Assembly: GCF_900478135.1 (NCBI RefSeq) | Contig: NZ_LS483470.1 | Coordinates: 2,600,501-2,664,500 of the forward strand | Source of the DNA: Leminorella richardii | Lineage (GTDB): Bacteria > Pseudomonadota > Gammaproteobacteria > Enterobacterales > Enterobacteriaceae | Reading direction: 5' to 3' | Length of the DNA stretch: 64,000 nt | Shown here: in pieces, positions 34,279 to 43,477 of the stretch | Position numbering within the stretch: position 1 is the stretch's first letter | Layout of the letters: every line of letters starts with the position of its first letter | Notes under the pieces: generated by a model | Databases searched by the model: none | What the model was told of the DNA's origin: nothing | Seen by the model: the letters and a program-made list of their open reading frames with translations, nothing else | Program-made: the position numbers and the translations under genes

Positions 34279-34842
34279 TTATTCAGACCGAAAAGAGGAA
34301 AAAATCAGGATATCGACCCGCTCACCACTTGGCGCAAGGCACTCATCTTTCAGGGTAGCTTCCAGCACAAAGCGGGGATTCTTCACAAAGCAGAAAAGCA
34401 TGCGTCGATTTTTCGCCAGGATCCGCGCCACCATTTTGTACAGATCGCGATAGAGATAAAAGTGATCCAACAGGGCGTCAATTGTCGCCCACAGTACCGC
34501 TTTCCCCGAATAGCCCGGCTCACCCACGCCTGCGGTAATATTGCCAACTTTGTGATTCAGATTAACGTCGATGGTATAAAAGCCCACCAGACGGTTACCG
34601 TTTTGCTTGTCAAAGATGCCGATAAAGTAGTTGTGTTTGTTATCAAAGCGAGCGACATACTCTGCCATTTGCTGAGGAGAAAGGTTGAGAGGCGGCAGGT
34701 TGAGCCCCTCCATCATTTCAGGGCTGTTCATCCATGTCAGAAAGGAAGCCGACACGTCGCTCGGCGTTAGGCTTCGTAATAGAAATCCGTTGGTTTCAAT
34801 AAAAATCGGCACACCTGCCAGATTGGATGCCTGCTGAGTCAT
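34279..34842 (-). CDS. GNAT-family acyltransferase of the FAAL cassette
   Basis: A 187-residue GCN5-related N-acyltransferase similar in layout to RimJ/RimL-type enzymes. The core runs FLLRSLTPSDVSASFLTWMN, YFIGIFDKQNGNRLVGFYTI, GVGEPGYSGKAVLWATIDA and YKMVARILAKNRRMLFCFVK. The usual acyl-CoA loop (Q/R-x-x-G-x-G/A) is degenerate (GEPGYSGKA), which would fit a carrier-protein-bound donor. It is first in the three-gene operon. The acceptor is unknown. The operon lies between two autotransporter genes, so a surface or envelope target is conceivable, but this is a guess. Confidence 0.75.
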   Translation of the reverse strand: MTQQASNLAGVPIFIETNGFLLRSLTPSDVSASFLTWMNSPEMMEGLNLPPLNLSPQQMAEYVARFDNKHNYFIGIFDKQNGNRLVGFYTIDVNLNHKVGNITAGVGEPGYSGKAVLWATIDALLDHFYLYRDLYKMVARILAKNRRMLFCFVKNPRFVLEATLKDECLAPSGERVDILIFSSFRSE

Positions 34843-34874
34843 AGGATTTTCCCATTTTATTCATCGCTATAATG

Positions 34875-34910
34875 CAAAATATCCGCGACGTTAAATTTAA
34901 CGTCGCGGAT
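34875..34910 (-). terminator. Perfect 30-base palindromic terminator of autotransporter 3
   Basis: ATCCGCGACGTTAAA pairs with TTTAACGTCGCGGAT at 34881-34910 with no mismatch. On the minus strand it is followed by ATTTTGC. It separates autotransporter 3 from the GNAT operon downstream. Confidence 0.8.
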
Positions 34911-34936
34911 AGGCTTTGCAACACGTTTACAGACTA

Positions 34937-37195
34937 TCAGAAACGCCAGTTAAAGTAGACCTTCCCGCCGTGATCCTGCGTGTTGTTACCGATATTGCCG
35001 TTGTACATCACGCCGATATCCACAGACGATGTCGCTCGGATTTCGGTGCCCACTTCCAGCACTGCTACGTCTCTGCTGATAGAGGTACCGATAACCTCAA
35101 AGCGGTTTGCGCCGATAAGGTTCATCTTTGCCGTTGGCGTCACGTCGTTATAGGCATGGCGCCAGCCCAGATTGCCCCAAACGTTCACGCTTTGGCCGTT
35201 GTCCAACGCATAGTCCTGAGAAGCGCGCAGACCCAGTGTGGTAAAGAACATGTCCATACTCTCGGCTGCGCCGTGCAGTCTGGCTTTACCACCGCGCTCA
35301 GTAAAACCGTCAGTTTCCACGTGCACGTAGGCCGCGCCAACGTACGGCTCAAGCTTAAGGCCGTTCTCCATCTCAAACAGATAGCGCCCTTCGGTAAACA
35401 CCTGCGCTGTAGAACCGTTATAGTCAGCTTTTGGATTATCCTTCAGCTTCTGCAGTTGAACATGTCGCTCAGTAGAAATATCGTGCCACGTATAGCCTAC
35501 GCCAGTATGCAGATTGAAGTTACCCCACTGACCTTTAGTATAGGCGCTGGCGTGATAGTCGTAGCGATCCGCTGAAGAGTTGCGGTCAGACACGCGAATA
35601 TTTGCCTTGCCGTATCCCCCCGCGATCCCCAGCGTCCACGTCTCGTTCAGAGACTTGTCTACACCCAGAATAACGCCCGCAATGTCCCGCTTCATCTGTG
35701 CCGCATTCTCGCTGCTGTCGAACGTGCCCCAAGAGGTATAAATATGCCCCCAGGCACCGTTTCCAACAGCAGGATCCCGCAGGCGGTTGTTAACCGCTTC
35801 GCGCAGGAAGCGGCTGTCTTCCAGCATGGCCGCTTTTGCTGAGGCGTGGATCTCACCGGACAGCTGATTCAGCGCGTCTTTGGCTGACTCTTTGTCCGGC
35901 TGGGAGATAATCTCGTCGGTAACGTCGTTATCGTCCTCTTCGTCGATGCCGCCGCCTACGTTACACTCGTTGGTGGTCATGCCGTCCATGCAGATGTCCT
36001 GATCGTTACGAGTCACGACCAGATAGGCGTTATTCGCATCGTACTCGTAGCCCATATCAACGTAGGGTCGAGCCGTCAGCGCGCCAAACTCACCGCTAAC
36101 GCCCCCCGTCGCGCTGAGGATATGCCAGCGGCTTTCGGGAACGTAAAGCAGGGTATCGCCTCCCGCTACGGCAAGCACGTTCGCACCGCCCAGCGTGGCC
36201 ATGCCGTCCACTTGAATCAGGTCTGAGTGGTAATTGTTAACCGTCTCACCCTCGGCGTTAACGGAGGTATAGTCCAAATCCGTCGTCAGGTTGGCGACGT
36301 AAATCGCCCCCGGAGCCATGGTCAGGTCGCCAGCTACGGTCAGCACCTGTGGGTCGACGGTATTAAACGCACCGGGAGAGATAGCGCCGCCGCGATTGAC
36401 GGTAGTCGCTCCAACAGTGCCTACACCGGCCAATGTGCCGCTACCAGAGACGGTAACGGTACCGCCCAGCACGTTATTTACTTCCAGCGTGCCGCCGCTA
36501 ATCAGAGTTTTCCCGGTAAAGGCGCTGCGGTCAGTGTCAAAAACGGTAACGCCGCTAACCTGTTTGATAGTGCCCTGCCCCGGCGCGCTGCTGATAACGT
36601 CAAGGTCAAAGCGGTACTGGCCGCTGCTGTCAGTGTGGTTAAACACCAGATTGCCATCACCTGCACCCATGATGATACTGTTAGCCTCAACGACGCCCGC
36701 TGCCTGCGGTGCTGCATTTTCCGCACCGCCGATGTTCAGCGTGCCAACGCCGTCAGCCTGATTGCCGAGAAGCAGGTCGCCCAGCTGAGTGCTGTCGAAA
36801 ACGGGGTCGTGATATGACGCGTTGGTATCGGGATCGTATTGATAACCATAGTTTATCCAGCCAATGGACACCCGACCACCGTTAGCCAGCGTCAAACTGC
36901 CTGTACCGCTTTCACCGATGGACAGGTTCCCCACTCGGTTATAGTAGTCGCCAGACGTTGAAGAGCTGCCCGAGACGATCCATTCACTGCCCTCGCCGGA
37001 TACCGTGACAGAGCCGCTTCCGCCGTTAACGCCTACGTAGGCGCCTGTCGCGTTAAGATCGCCAGATGCCCCCATCGTTGCCAACCGCCCACCGTCACTC
37101 ACCAGCACGCTGCCGATACTGCCTACACCCTGCCCAACGCTCAGCCCCTGCCCAAAGTAAACGCGGCTTGGATTTATCGCCCCGTCTCTGGTCAT
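34937..37195 (-). pseudogene. Autotransporter 3, C-terminal part (out of frame with its N-terminus)
   Basis: This 752-residue stretch has the rest of a passenger and a complete barrel. Passenger repeats such as VGVNGGSGSVTVSGEGSEWI and SIGESGTGSLTLANGG precede an autotransporter-associated strand repeat (TLISGGTLEVNNVLGG). An Asp/Glu-rich spacer with two cysteines follows, then NQLSGEIHASAKAAMLEDSR and the barrel from about residue 490 (GAWGHIYTSW) to VYFNWRF. The frame lacks a secretion signal; the first ATG (37195) is internal. Homology in this frame extends upstream to about 37222 (GSGALTISGS). It continues the gene beginning at 38028, from which it is separated by two single-base shifts. 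Confidence 0.85.
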
Positions 37196-37209
37196 TGAAC
37201 CAGAGATAG

Positions 37210-38028
37210 TCAGCGCGCCGCTCCCCCTGATTCAAGCCGATAGCGGCTGAAGGTCCAGTGTAAGTATCCCCCCCCCATTGAAGGCGAGATAACCACTTTA
37301 CCGCCGGACAGTACGTTCATTGAACCTTGGCTGTTGGTTCCGTTGCCTAAAGAAAAGGCAAAGTCGGTAGGATTTGCCCATGCGCCTTTATCGATAGACA
37401 TGTTACTACCGTCGACACTGAGACTTCCTTTACCGCCGTCAACGCCCACCTGAAGCCTATCGGCCTGAACGGCGTAATAGGACATATACTGTTCAGTCAC
37501 AGCTTTCCCGGTGCCAAACAGAGACACAGAGCCTTGGCTGTTGAGGCCTGAACCTATCGTCAACGACATAAAGTCAATATTGGAAGAAGCGCCGCTGCTG
37601 GCGTCGCCATGACGGTATTCTAGCGCTCCCGACGCGCCTTCACTGCCAATGACAGCATTGCCACCCAGATAGGCATAGTTTGGATAACCCGTTCCCGTAT
37701 CCGTGTGGGTGAGCTGTAGCCGGGCATCGTTACCCGCTCCGCGGCCGATATACATCGAACCATCCCCATACTCAAAGTTCGGATAGGTATTGTTAAGATC
37801 GAAGTTAACGAACTGACCGCCGCTATCGAGCAGGTAGATATCACCAGCGCTGAGCGAAGGAGGGCTGAGAGTATCCCAGTTATTGACGTCTAAAAACTGG
37901 TTATTACCGGTAGAGTTGGTCCAGTAAGAATCCGCAGACACAGAAAAAGATGCCAGTGCAGGAAGCATGGCAACCAAAAGCAGATTCTTTCTAAAAGAGT
38001 TTTTTTGAAACTTTCCGTGTTTTTTCAA
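37210..38028 (-). pseudogene. Autotransporter 3, N-terminal part (signal peptide and first passenger repeats)
   Basis: It encodes a signal peptide (about 1-32, ending SFSVSA) and repeated passenger units (SLTIGSGLNSQGSVSLFGTG, LQVGVDGGKGSLSVDGS, SLGNGTNSQGSMNVLSGGK), then reaches a run of nine G on the coding strand and soon stops at 37210. Removing one G from that run (37268-37276) and one from a G5 run (37223-37227) joins it to the downstream part as ...AAIGLNQGSGALTISGS..., which fits the repeat pattern. The total span, 3092 bases, becomes a multiple of three (1029 codons plus stop) only after removing two. Phase variation, true decay or homopolymer miscalls are the alternatives. Confidence 0.85.
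37268..37276 (-). repeat. Poly-G (G9) tract within autotransporter 3
   Basis: Nine C on the plus strand, nine G in the coding strand of a surface-protein gene, at the exact point where the reading frame is lost. Long G tracts are typical slippage sites for on/off switching. Confidence 0.85.
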
Positions 38029-38375
38029 AGCGGTTCACCTTTATCCCTGGCAGACATAATAACCTACATGAACTATTCTACATTAGAGACACGCTTTAAG
38101 TACAGTAATAATAAAACTTTACAATCATTTCAATTGTTACAATCACAAGAAAAAATGTAATTTATTGATAATAAACGCATTAATCAACAATTTATTGATA
38201 AAATTAAAGGTGTTGCTGAAATTAAAAAAACAGTATCAAGAAGTAATTTTCACTAACTATTTTATCAACAACCACATCAAAAAATAAAATATTTTTCTTA
38301 ATAGCATGCTAACTAAATAGATGTAGTCATCAATAACCCTAAGATATTTATCTGAATTTATTTGTTGTTCCATTC
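38029..38375 (-). other. AT-rich upstream region of autotransporter 3
   Basis: About 350 bases with high AT content between autotransporter 3 and the caiD terminator. It must carry the autotransporter promoter. I see no gene, operator or RNA that I can support. Confidence 0.4.
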
Positions 38376-38413
38376 AATAAAAAAAAGCCTGCGTAATGAC
38401 TCACGCAGGCTTT
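38376..38413 (-). terminator. Terminator of the caiTABCD operon
   Basis: On the minus strand AAAGCCTGCGT pairs with ACGCAGGCTTT across an eight-base loop, followed by a run of T. It ends the operon directly after caiD, so no caiE follows. Confidence 0.9.
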
Positions 38414-38439
38414 GCTCTAGAAACAGGCTGATTATTAGA

Positions 38440-39225
38440 TCAACGCCCCTTCCACACCGGCTCACGCTTCTCAGCAAACGCCGCTGGGCCTTCCAGAGCA
38501 TCTTCTGAATGCAAAACTGACGGGTAGTTTTTCAGCTTGCCGCTGCGGATATGGCGATAGCCCTCTTCCACTGACAGTTCGCTGGTTTCACGGAAAATTT
38601 CCTTGATGGCAGCAATCGCCAGCGGTGCACTCTGGCACAGCTGGTTAGCCAGCTCGCGGGCTTCATCCATCAGCCGCTCGCTTTCAACTACGCGGTTCAC
38701 AATCCCCCAGCGCAGCGCTTCTTCTGCGTCCATTCTGCGGCCAGTCATCATCATTTCATTGGCAATGGTTGGGGGAATCAGCTTGGGTAAACGCAGCATT
38801 CCGCCGCTGTCAGGAACGATCCCCAGCTTGCTTTCCGGCACGGCAAAGCTGGCGTTGCTGGAGCAGATAATCATGTCTGCCGCCAGCGCCAGCTCAAAGC
38901 CTCCGCCAAAGGCATAACCGTTTACAGCGGCAATCACCGGCTTGTCCAAATCAAACAGTTCCGTCAGGCCGGCAAACCCGCCGGCGCCGAAGTCAGCGTC
39001 GGGAGCTTCCCCTTCCGCCGCCGCCTTAAGATCCCAACCCGCAGAGAAAAATCGCTCGCCAGCGCCGGTAATAATAGCAACGCGCAGAGTTGGGTCATCG
39101 CGAAATGCGATAAAGGCTTCACCCATTTCAAAGCTGGTTTTTGCATCAATGGCGTTTGCCTTAGGGCGGTCTAACACAATTTCCAGAATCCCACCGCAGC
39201 GGGTGACGTGTAATGATTCGCTCAT
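38440..39225 (-). CDS. caiD: Crotonobetainyl-CoA hydratase
   Basis: A 261-residue crotonase that interconverts crotonobetainyl-CoA and L-carnitinyl-CoA. It is nearly collinear with E. coli CaiD from MSESLH through DRPKANAIDAKTSFEMGEAF, FFSAGWDLKAAAEGEAPDAD, AFGGGFELALAADMI and AFAEKREPVWKGR. The frame stays open 29 codons further upstream, but ATG 39225 has GGAG seven bases before it and matches the known N-terminus. It is last in the cai operon here, followed by a terminator. Confidence 0.96.
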   Translation of the reverse strand: MSESLHVTRCGGILEIVLDRPKANAIDAKTSFEMGEAFIAFRDDPTLRVAIITGAGERFFSAGWDLKAAAEGEAPDADFGAGGFAGLTELFDLDKPVIAAVNGYAFGGGFELALAADMIICSSNASFAVPESKLGIVPDSGGMLRLPKLIPPTIANEMMMTGRRMDAEEALRWGIVNRVVESERLMDEARELANQLCQSAPLAIAAIKEIFRETSELSVEEGYRHIRSGKLKNYPSVLHSEDALEGPAAFAEKREPVWKGR

Positions 39226-39355
39226 ATTCATACTCCATATAAAAACAGATAAAAAGAATAAGACAGTGCCGCCAAGTGAAAGCAGGGTGCAGAAGGCCGC
39301 CGCACCGTTCATATTGCGGTGCGGAAAAGCACATTCAGCAGTTTCTCTCTCCGAC

Positions 39356-40906
39356 TCAGTGCAGCCCTTTTTTGATCACTTTTCCGGAACAGCTTCTCGG
39401 TAAACTCTTTCTGATTTCTAAAAACGAAGGCACTTTAAACTTGGCCATGCGGCTTTCACAAAAGGCAAAAAATTCCTCTTCACTCATGGTTTCCCCTTCG
39501 TTCAGAACAATAAACGCCTTAATGGCTTCATCCCTGATGGAATCCTTTAGGCCAATCACCGCCACGTCCATCACTTTCGGGTGGGTAGAAATTATGTTTT
39601 CCAGCTCCACGCAGGAGATGTTTTCACCGCTGCGCTTGATCATGTTGCAGCTGCGCTCAACGAAGTAGAAAAAGCCTTCATCGTCCACATAGCCATAGTC
39701 GCCGGTGTGCAGCCAACCATCAGCATCCAGAGCTTTGGCGGTCTCCGCTGGCATGTTGTAGTACTCTTTAAACAGCGTCTTCCCCGGCACGCCCTTAAGG
39801 CAAATTTCGCCGGTCTCTCCCGCTGGCAGCACATTGCCCTTTTGATCTCTGATTTGCGCGGCGTATCCCATTCCAACGCGCCCGATCGACGGCCAGCGGC
39901 GCTTGTCACCGGGCCTATCACCGATAGCGCCGACGATAGTTTCCGTCATGCCGTAAGAGGTCAGCAGCCTGACGCCAAAGCGCCGTATAAACGCGTCCTT
40001 TTCCTGCTCGGAAAGATTGAGGTAGAACAGCACATCGCGCAGGCAGTGCTGCCTTTCCCACGGCATTTTGGGCTGCATCATCAGGGTTTTAATCATCAGC
40101 GGAATACATTCAGTCACCGTGGCGCGGTATTTACACACCTGCGACCAAAACGCCCGGGCGCTGAACTTCTCCAGCAAAACAAAGGTTGCTCCAGCGGAGA
40201 AAGCCGCCATGGCGGCGGTGCACTGGCAGTCGATATGAAACGCCGGCATTGGCGTCATATACACGTCGTCCTGACGTAGCGCGCACTGCCAAGAGGTGTA
40301 GTAGCCGGCAAACCGCAGATTGTAGTGAGTGATCACTACCCCTTTGGGGCTTGAGGTGGTACCTGAGGTAAACAGAATTTCTGCCGTGTCCTCCACGCTT
40401 AGCGCTACTTTTTGAACTAAATGGGCAGGCTGCTCACGCTTTAGACTGTGGAAATCCAGCGCGTTGACAGCATCAGCGACACCGTCGATGAGAATCACCT
40501 GCCGCAGAGGTGAATCGTTCTCCTGCCGAATGTCTTCATAGATAGCGACAAACTCGCTGGACGTCACAACGATGGACGCGTGGCACATGCGAACGATGTA
40601 TTCACTTTCTGCCTTAAGCAGGTTAGCGTTCACCGGCACCATAACAGCACCGATTTTAGCCAGACCAAACCAGCAAAAAATGAACTCCGCACAGTTATTC
40701 AGATGCAGCGCGACCCGATCGCCCTTAGCCACCCCTAGCCCATAGAAAAGGTTCGCCGTGCGGTTAATCTCTTCGTTAAGCTCACGGTAGCTGTACTCCG
40801 ACGCCAGCCCCTGCAGGTTCTCTACAATCAGCGCCGTTTTGTCGCCGTGCAGCTCGGCCAGGTCGTCCCACATCTGACGTAAATTCTGCCCACCAATTAT
40901 ATCCAT
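39356..40906 (-). CDS. caiC: Crotonobetaine/carnitine-CoA ligase
   Basis: A 516-residue ANL-superfamily ligase that primes the carnitine pathway by making the betainyl-CoA thioester from ATP and CoA. Motifs are EILFTSGTTSSPKGVVITHY, SYGMTETIVGAIGDRPGDKR, HTGDYGYVDDEGFFYFVER and the catalytic lysine in SGKVIKKGL. Length equals that of E. coli CaiC (517). It follows caiB with about 90 bases between. Confidence 0.96.
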   Translation of the reverse strand: MDIIGGQNLRQMWDDLAELHGDKTALIVENLQGLASEYSYRELNEEINRTANLFYGLGVAKGDRVALHLNNCAEFIFCWFGLAKIGAVMVPVNANLLKAESEYIVRMCHASIVVTSSEFVAIYEDIRQENDSPLRQVILIDGVADAVNALDFHSLKREQPAHLVQKVALSVEDTAEILFTSGTTSSPKGVVITHYNLRFAGYYTSWQCALRQDDVYMTPMPAFHIDCQCTAAMAAFSAGATFVLLEKFSARAFWSQVCKYRATVTECIPLMIKTLMMQPKMPWERQHCLRDVLFYLNLSEQEKDAFIRRFGVRLLTSYGMTETIVGAIGDRPGDKRRWPSIGRVGMGYAAQIRDQKGNVLPAGETGEICLKGVPGKTLFKEYYNMPAETAKALDADGWLHTGDYGYVDDEGFFYFVERSCNMIKRSGENISCVELENIISTHPKVMDVAVIGLKDSIRDEAIKAFIVLNEGETMSEEEFFAFCESRMAKFKVPSFLEIRKSLPRSCSGKVIKKGLH

Positions 40907-40993
40907 TGCGTATCCGCTCTTCGCACCGTTGCTGTGCTGATGAAAGCCGAGCAGCGGCGGTAAACCGCTGCCCGGTTATCACTGCAACCGCTG

Positions 40994-42214
40994 TTATTTT
41001 CCAAGCTTGGCTAACCCTTTAGCCGCCAGCGCCTCAATTTGTGTGTCACTGTAACCAATGTTTGTCAAAATAGCAGCTGTATCCATACCAAGCGTTGGCA
41101 TACCGCGCCAAATTTGACCAGGGTTATTCTTAAACTTAGGCATCACGTTAGGCCCTTTGCAGTCGCGCCCGTCCATGGTTTTCCAAGTGGTGATTGACTC
41201 ACGCGCAACGTACTGCGGGTTGCCTTCCAGTTCCGGGATCGTCAGCACTTTAGTAGAAGCGACCTTCAGCTCAGCAAAGCGCGCCAGCACTTCGGCGATA
41301 GATTTCCCGGCTAGATACTCGTCCAGCTTGTCTTCCACCAGCTGCCCGAACGGACACTCAATGCGGTGGATCAGCTGCGTGCTGTCGGGAATTTCCGGCG
41401 TTCCCCACAGGTGCTCAATGCCCATATCTTTAAAGGTTTCGCGGATCTGGTTAACGCCCACTAATTCCATAACGATGTAGCCGTCTTTGCACTTGTACAG
41501 GCCACAGCCGGTATAGTAGGGATCTTTACCCTTAGTCATGCGCGGGCAAACTTCGCCACCGTTGAAATAGTCCATCATGAAGTACTGCCCCATACGCAGC
41601 ATGACTTCATACATGGCGACGTCTATGCTTTCGCCAACCCCCGTCTCTTTCACCTTATGCAGCGCGGCAAGCGTGGCTGTGGTTACCGTCATTCCTGAAA
41701 AATAATCGGCGGTATAAGGGAATGCGGGCATCGGCTGATCTTTGTCGCCGTTCTGGATCAGGTAGCCACTGAAGGCCTGCGCAATGGTGTTGTAGGCCGC
41801 CAGATTGGTGTATTCCTCTGTGCCGTACTGGCCAAAACCGGAGAGGTGAGCAATCACCAGCTTTTTATTGTGCTGCCAAAGAAGCTCGTCAGTAATGCCG
41901 CGACGGGCAAAAGCTGGCCCTTTACTGGCCTCAATGAAGATATCCGTCGTTTCCATCAGTTTTAAAAAGGCTTCCCGCCCTTCGTCTTTAAAGATGTTCA
42001 ACGACAGCGCGTGCAGGTTACGCCGTGAAAGTTGTGGATAGTTGGGCTGAACACGGATTGTATCGCCGTAGGCGACGTTCTCAATCCAGATAACCTCAGC
42101 GCCCCACTCGGCAAACATCTGTCCGGCAAACGGACCTGCGATTTCAATACCGGAAAAAACCACCCTGAGCCCGGAGAGCGGGCCAAACTTGGGCATGGAT
42201 AGCCGTTCTGACAT
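40994..42214 (-). CDS. caiB: L-carnitine CoA-transferase
   Basis: A 406-residue class III CoA-transferase that moves CoA between gamma-butyrobetaine, crotonobetaine and carnitine. It is very close to E. coli CaiB: MPKFGPLSGLRVVFSGIEIA, QMFAEWGAEVIWIENVA and YPQLSRRNLHALSLNIFKDE, with the catalytic Asp in PYTADYFSGM. ATG 42214 is chosen: AAGG is eight bases upstream, whereas the preceding ATG is too close to it. Confidence 0.96.
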   Translation of the reverse strand: MSERLSMPKFGPLSGLRVVFSGIEIAGPFAGQMFAEWGAEVIWIENVAYGDTIRVQPNYPQLSRRNLHALSLNIFKDEGREAFLKLMETTDIFIEASKGPAFARRGITDELLWQHNKKLVIAHLSGFGQYGTEEYTNLAAYNTIAQAFSGYLIQNGDKDQPMPAFPYTADYFSGMTVTTATLAALHKVKETGVGESIDVAMYEVMLRMGQYFMMDYFNGGEVCPRMTKGKDPYYTGCGLYKCKDGYIVMELVGVNQIRETFKDMGIEHLWGTPEIPDSTQLIHRIECPFGQLVEDKLDEYLAGKSIAEVLARFAELKVASTKVLTIPELEGNPQYVARESITTWKTMDGRDCKGPNVMPKFKNNPGQIWRGMPTLGMDTAAILTNIGYSDTQIEALAAKGLAKLGK

Positions 42215-42292
42215 ACGCATTACCTTCTTTCTAAAAATCATTATTCAGGGCGCCGCTGGCGAGGCTGGCTGGCGCCCTACCTTGCCTAACCG

Positions 42293-43435
42293 TTAGCGAT
42301 ACTTCTTCAGCTCTGCACGGCCCAGCGTCAGAATCTGCATTTCGTCAGAACCACCGGAAACGCGGTCAACGCGCAGGTCGCGCCAGAAGCGAGTAATGCG
42401 GTGGTCACCGGCGATACCGACGCCGCCCAGTACCTGCATGGCCGTGTCCACAACTTCAAACGCCGCGTTGGCGCAGAAGTACTTACACATAGCGGCGTCG
42501 CCGGAGGTCATCAGGCCGTTGTCGCTCTTCCACGCTGCTTCAAACAGCATGTTCTTCATGGAGTTCAGCTTGATGGCCATATGGGCGAACTTCTCTTGGA
42601 TCAGCTGGAAGCGGCCAATGGCTTCGCCAAACTGCACGCGCTGGTTGGCATAGCGAGCGGCGTCTTCATAAGCGCAGTAGGCAGTGCCGTAGTTGGTCAA
42701 CGCCACTAGGAAACGCTCGTGGTCAAACTCTTCTTTCACGCGGTTAAAGCCGTTGCCTTCACGGCCGAACATGTCTTTCTCTTCCAGCTCGACGTTGTCA
42801 AATACCACTTCACAGCAGCTGTCCATGCGCAGACCCAGCTTTTCCAGCTTGGACACTTTGATGCCTGGCTTGCTCATATCGACAAACCACTCGGAGTAAA
42901 TCGGCTTGTCCGGCGAGGCGCTGTCGCGAGCCATCACCACCAGATAGGGGGTATAGGCGCTGCTGGTGATAAAGCACTTGCTGCCAGTGAGATAGACTTT
43001 GCCGTTCTTACGGGTGTAGTTGGTCTGCAGGCTGCCGACGTCGGAACCCGCTCCGGGCTCAGTGATCGCCGAGTTCCACATCTGCTTACCGGTGCCCTGA
43101 AACGCCATGATCTTGTCGATCTGCTCTTGCGTACCTTCACGCAAGACGGTATTAAAGCCGCCCGGCAGTTGATACAGCACGTAGGTCGGCGCGCCCAGTC
43201 GGCCAAGTTCCGCCCAAACGGCAGCCACGGTGACGAAACCGGCGTCAAGGCCGCCGTGCTCTTCCGGCAGCAGCAGGCTGTCGATGCCCATATCAGCCAG
43301 CGCTTTAACAAAGCGCTCAGGGTATTCACTGTTGCGATCGCACTCGGCGAAGTAGGCTTCCCAGTTTTCCTGCGCCATCAGGTCGCGAATACCGGCAACA
43401 AACAGCTCCTGTTCATCACTTAATCTAAAATCCAT
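42293..43435 (-). CDS. caiA: Crotonobetainyl-CoA reductase (acyl-CoA dehydrogenase fold)
   Basis: A 380-residue flavoprotein that works in the reductive direction, crotonobetainyl-CoA to gamma-butyrobetainyl-CoA, during anaerobic growth. It starts MDFRLSDEQELFVAGIRDLM and has ITEPGAGSDVGSLQTNYTRK and QVLGGVGIAGDHRITRFWRD, ending with SGGSDEMQILTLGRAELKKY as in E. coli. Electrons come from FixABCX encoded divergently at 45688. Confidence 0.96.
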   Translation of the reverse strand: MDFRLSDEQELFVAGIRDLMAQENWEAYFAECDRNSEYPERFVKALADMGIDSLLLPEEHGGLDAGFVTVAAVWAELGRLGAPTYVLYQLPGGFNTVLREGTQEQIDKIMAFQGTGKQMWNSAITEPGAGSDVGSLQTNYTRKNGKVYLTGSKCFITSSAYTPYLVVMARDSASPDKPIYSEWFVDMSKPGIKVSKLEKLGLRMDSCCEVVFDNVELEEKDMFGREGNGFNRVKEEFDHERFLVALTNYGTAYCAYEDAARYANQRVQFGEAIGRFQLIQEKFAHMAIKLNSMKNMLFEAAWKSDNGLMTSGDAAMCKYFCANAAFEVVDTAMQVLGGVGIAGDHRITRFWRDLRVDRVSGGSDEMQILTLGRAELKKYR

Positions 43436-43477
43436 ACTTTTAACCTCTTTAAATGTTCAAATTCACAGTAAAAACAA

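Noticed and set aside
42719..43423. 234-codon plus-strand frame opposite caiA
   Set aside because: Antisense shadow; caiA is certain.
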